Origin: Bacteroidota bacterium
Lineage (GTDB): Bacteria; Bacteroidota; Bacteroidia; Cytophagales; Cyclobacteriaceae
Direction of reading: 5' to 3'
Assembly (NCBI GenBank): GCA_023412765.1
Contig: JAEZBX010000092.1
Span: forward strand, 1 to 7,131
Length of the DNA stretch: 7,131 nucleotides
Of the stretch, positions 5,448 to 7,131 are shown in pieces (position 1 is the first letter of the stretch; each line of letters opens with the position of its first letter). The notes below the pieces were generated by a model, which worked only from the letters and a program-made list of their open reading frames with translations, was not told the DNA's origin and did not search any database. The position numbers were made by a program, and so were the translations under genes.

Positions 5448-5540
5448 AGACAAGGACTACAAAATGAGAAAATATTATTCCAAAGGCATCATTGCCACGG
5501 CTGATTCTTGGTAGATTTCCAGCATGAATTTTTTCGCTAG

Positions 5541-6305
5541 ATGATTATGACACACAAGATGATTCGCAATACCCTCCTATTCTTGGCCGTATTTGTCTCA
5601 AGCGCTGTCTTTGGACAAACGACCGAAAAGAATGTTCGGACTGCGGGTCAGTTGTGGCTGGGTTATCTTAACCAAATTAGATTTTCCGAGAAGTGGGGTG
5701 CATGGGTTGATATCCACTATAGGATGACAGACAACTTAGCGGACAGGCCGATGACGTTTATATTTCGGCCAGCTGTAACTTATTTTATTAAGGATAACCT
5801 TCGAATTAATGCAGGGTATGCGCTTGTCAAACATTACCCGGCTAAAGGTTTAAGTACAACGCGGTCGGAACATCGTCCATGGCAGCAGATTTGGTGGAAC
5901 CAAAAATATTCGGGTTTAACCCTGCTGCAATATCTTCGCTTCGAACAAAGGTTCAATCAAAAGGTAGTGTCCGATCAAATCCAGGATGGATACGACTACA
6001 ACTTTAGAGTACGCTATAGCTTTTCTTTTTTTGTTCCATTGAACAGAAAGGAGATCATCGCCAAGACACCTTTTATTGGAGTCACCAATGAGGTGTTTTT
6101 GAACTTTGGTGACAACATTACTTATAACACTTTTGACCAGAATCGGTTGTTTGCAGCGTTCGGATATCAATTCACACCTCAGCTCAATGCTCAATTGGGG
6201 TACATGCACTTATACCACCAACTTGCGTCTGGGCATAATTACCTGTCAGCTCATGCGATCAGGTTGGCAGTTACCCAGACTTTGGATCTGAGGAAGAAGG
6301 AGTAA
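5541..6305 (+). CDS. DUF2490 family outer-membrane protein
   Basis: The 254-residue product opens with a signal peptide (hydrophobic run LLFLAVFVSSAVFG, cut probably after Gly25, before QTT). The mature part alternates aromatic and polar residues as in an outer-membrane beta-barrel and ends in short strands. Motifs I associate with DUF2490 are present: the Trp/Tyr-rich WVDIHYRM (55-62), EHRPWQQ (110-116), RFEQRF (133-138), FRVRY (155-159), NEVFLNFG (183-190) and FDQNR (198-202). Function is unknown in the family. Starts at 5541, 5547 and 5559 are all in frame, and the last gives the most compact signal peptide, so the N-terminus is uncertain by six residues. No Shine-Dalgarno is clear. It lies 194 bp after pstB on the same strand but behind the heptad array, so shared transcription is uncertain. 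A porin-like role for the same solute is conceivable but unsupported. Confidence 0.8.
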   Translation: MIMTHKMIRNTLLFLAVFVSSAVFGQTTEKNVRTAGQLWLGYLNQIRFSEKWGAWVDIHYRMTDNLADRPMTFIFRPAVTYFIKDNLRINAGYALVKHYPAKGLSTTRSEHRPWQQIWWNQKYSGLTLLQYLRFEQRFNQKVVSDQIQDGYDYNFRVRYSFSFFVPLNRKEIIAKTPFIGVTNEVFLNFGDNITYNTFDQNRLFAAFGYQFTPQLNAQLGYMHLYHQLASGHNYLSAHAIRLAVTQTLDLRKKE

Positions 6306-6395
6306 CCTACTGAAAATTCCTGATTGCGGGCTAAGAAAAAATAACATCGCGCGTACATAATCAGGTTCACGCAAAGCTCGCGAAAGAAGTAATGC

Positions 6396-6413
6396 AAAGG
6401 ATCGCATCTTTTT
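6396..6413 (+). terminator. Weak candidate terminator between convergent genes
   Basis: AAAGGAT (6396-6402) can pair with ATCTTTT (6406-6412), including one G-T pair, around a 3-nt loop, and the T-run 6409-6413 completes the shape. It lies 90 bp past the DUF2490 stop and before the end of the convergent dehydrogenase gene. The stem is short and AT-rich, so the call is weak. Confidence 0.25.
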
Positions 6414-6456
6414 GTGGGTCAATGTTTCATCTGGGCGACTGATTAATGAAGTGCCT

Positions 6457-7131
6457 TTATTCCGGCATAATCCTTAGAATCTTGCCACCATCAACACCTA
6501 AGTACAAATAGCCATCGGGTCCCTGCTTAACAGAACGCACTCTCCACTTTTTATCATTAAGGAAACGCTCCTCTTTTACCACTTTATTATTTTCGATCGT
6601 TAACATGTTGAGGTGTGTTAGCACCATGCCACCGATGAACAAATTTCCCTTCCAGGAAGGAATTTGATCGGCGGTATAAAACACCATACCGCTAGGCGCA
6701 ATCGAAGGTTTATAATAATAGAGAGGTGGTTCCACACCTTCCATTTCCGAAAGACCCTGATTGACAGGAGTGTCATCATAATTCACACCATAACTTACCA
6801 ACGGCCATCCATAGTTTAGCTTCGGTTTTATGATGTTAATCTCATCTCCTCCTTTCGGACCGTGCTCATGCTCCCACAATTCACCCGTGTATGGATTGAA
6901 CGCGAGACCATTTGGATTTCGATGACCATAACTCCACACTTCGGGCCGAGCTCCAGCCGTATTGACGTAAGGATTATCAGGCGGAATCTTTCCATCCTCT
7001 AAGACGCGCAGAATTTTTCCTAAATGATTGCTCAAAGTTTGTGCAGAATCCTTTAGATCGGTCTTCTCTCCCATCCCAAAAAAAAGATAACCATCTTTCA
7101 GCACCAGCCGTGTTCCATGATGAAGTGGCCG
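6457..7131 (-). CDS. PQQ-dependent soluble aldose/sorbosone dehydrogenase-like protein, C-terminal part (partial)
   Basis: The frame is open from the right window edge to a TAA at 6459-6457 and gives 224 residues. The GTG at 7104 is internal: the reading continues upstream as RPLHHGTRLVLKDGYLFFGMGE, which matches the family. This is the C-terminal portion of a six-bladed beta-propeller of the soluble glucose/sorbosone dehydrogenase type, related to E. coli YliI. Visible signatures, numbered from the edge, are the His pair of HHGTRL (4-9), SYGHRNPNGLAFNP (67-80) supplying the Arg-Asn contacts to PQQ, EHGPKGGDEINII (89-101) resembling the calcium/PQQ site, and PSIAPSGMVFY (142-152). Such enzymes are periplasmic and oxidise sugars with PQQ as cofactor. 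The N-terminus and any signal peptide lie outside the window. Some propellers of this fold have other or unknown substrates. It is convergent with the DUF2490 gene, with 151 bp between stops, so they are not in one operon. Confidence 0.88.
   Translation of the reverse strand, partial: RPLHHGTRLVLKDGYLFFGMGEKTDLKDSAQTLSNHLGKILRVLEDGKIPPDNPYVNTAGARPEVWSYGHRNPNGLAFNPYTGELWEHEHGPKGGDEINIIKPKLNYGWPLVSYGVNYDDTPVNQGLSEMEGVEPPLYYYKPSIAPSGMVFYTADQIPSWKGNLFIGGMVLTHLNMLTIENNKVVKEERFLNDKKWRVRSVKQGPDGYLYLGVDGGKILRIMPE

Noticed and set aside
7102..7104. GTG start for the dehydrogenase at 7104
   Set aside because: The frame stays open upstream and encodes the family motif HHGTRL, so the gene is cut by the window edge rather than starting here.

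Overview
The window looks like a chromosomal segment from a Bacteroidota bacterium, probably of the Cytophagales type. The reasons are a SusC-like TonB-dependent receptor start with a carboxypeptidase-regulatory-like domain, a DUF2490 outer-membrane protein, a Bacteroidota-style Rrf2 regulator, almost no Shine-Dalgarno sequences, and promoter-like TAnnTTTG elements. The genus is not determined.

Layout. Positions 1-261 (minus) hold the N-terminus of a probable TonB-dependent receptor that runs off the left edge. Positions 262-1203 are a long intergenic region without a convincing gene. It contains a 59-bp inverted repeat with alternative hairpins (520-578), a candidate promoter/operator (882-917), an array of GGAATAA/GGTATAG heptads (943-1027), a second heptad array (1107-1155) and a perfect 12-bp palindrome (1170-1181). 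Positions 1204-5346 are a five-gene plus-strand cassette: an Rrf2 regulator, a PstS-like lipoprotein, two permeases (PstC- and PstA-like) and an ATPase (PstB-like). The four transport genes are tightly packed (1-bp gap, then 1-nt and 4-nt overlaps) and form a complete ABC importer. Positions 5347-5540 carry a second copy of the first heptad array in inverted orientation. Positions 5541-6305 encode a DUF2490 protein, and 6457-7131 (minus) the C-terminal 224 residues of a PQQ-dependent soluble aldose/sorbosone dehydrogenase-like protein, convergent with DUF2490.

How it fits together. The lipoprotein should capture an oxyanion in the periplasm, the permease pair carries it across the inner membrane, and the ATPase powers uptake. 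Phosphate is the default substrate by family. However, the adjacent regulator is a cysteine-bearing Rrf2 protein, a class usually linked to Fe-S, redox or sulfur control, and no phoU or phoB/phoR is in view, so the substrate is open. A 16-bp box (15/16 identical) occurs upstream of rrf2 and in the pstS promoter region and is a candidate Rrf2 operator.

The strongest unexplained structure is the heptad-repeat family: related arrays lie in opposite orientations on both sides of the rrf2-pst cassette, with conserved ends and different unit numbers. No wholly new gene system is evident.
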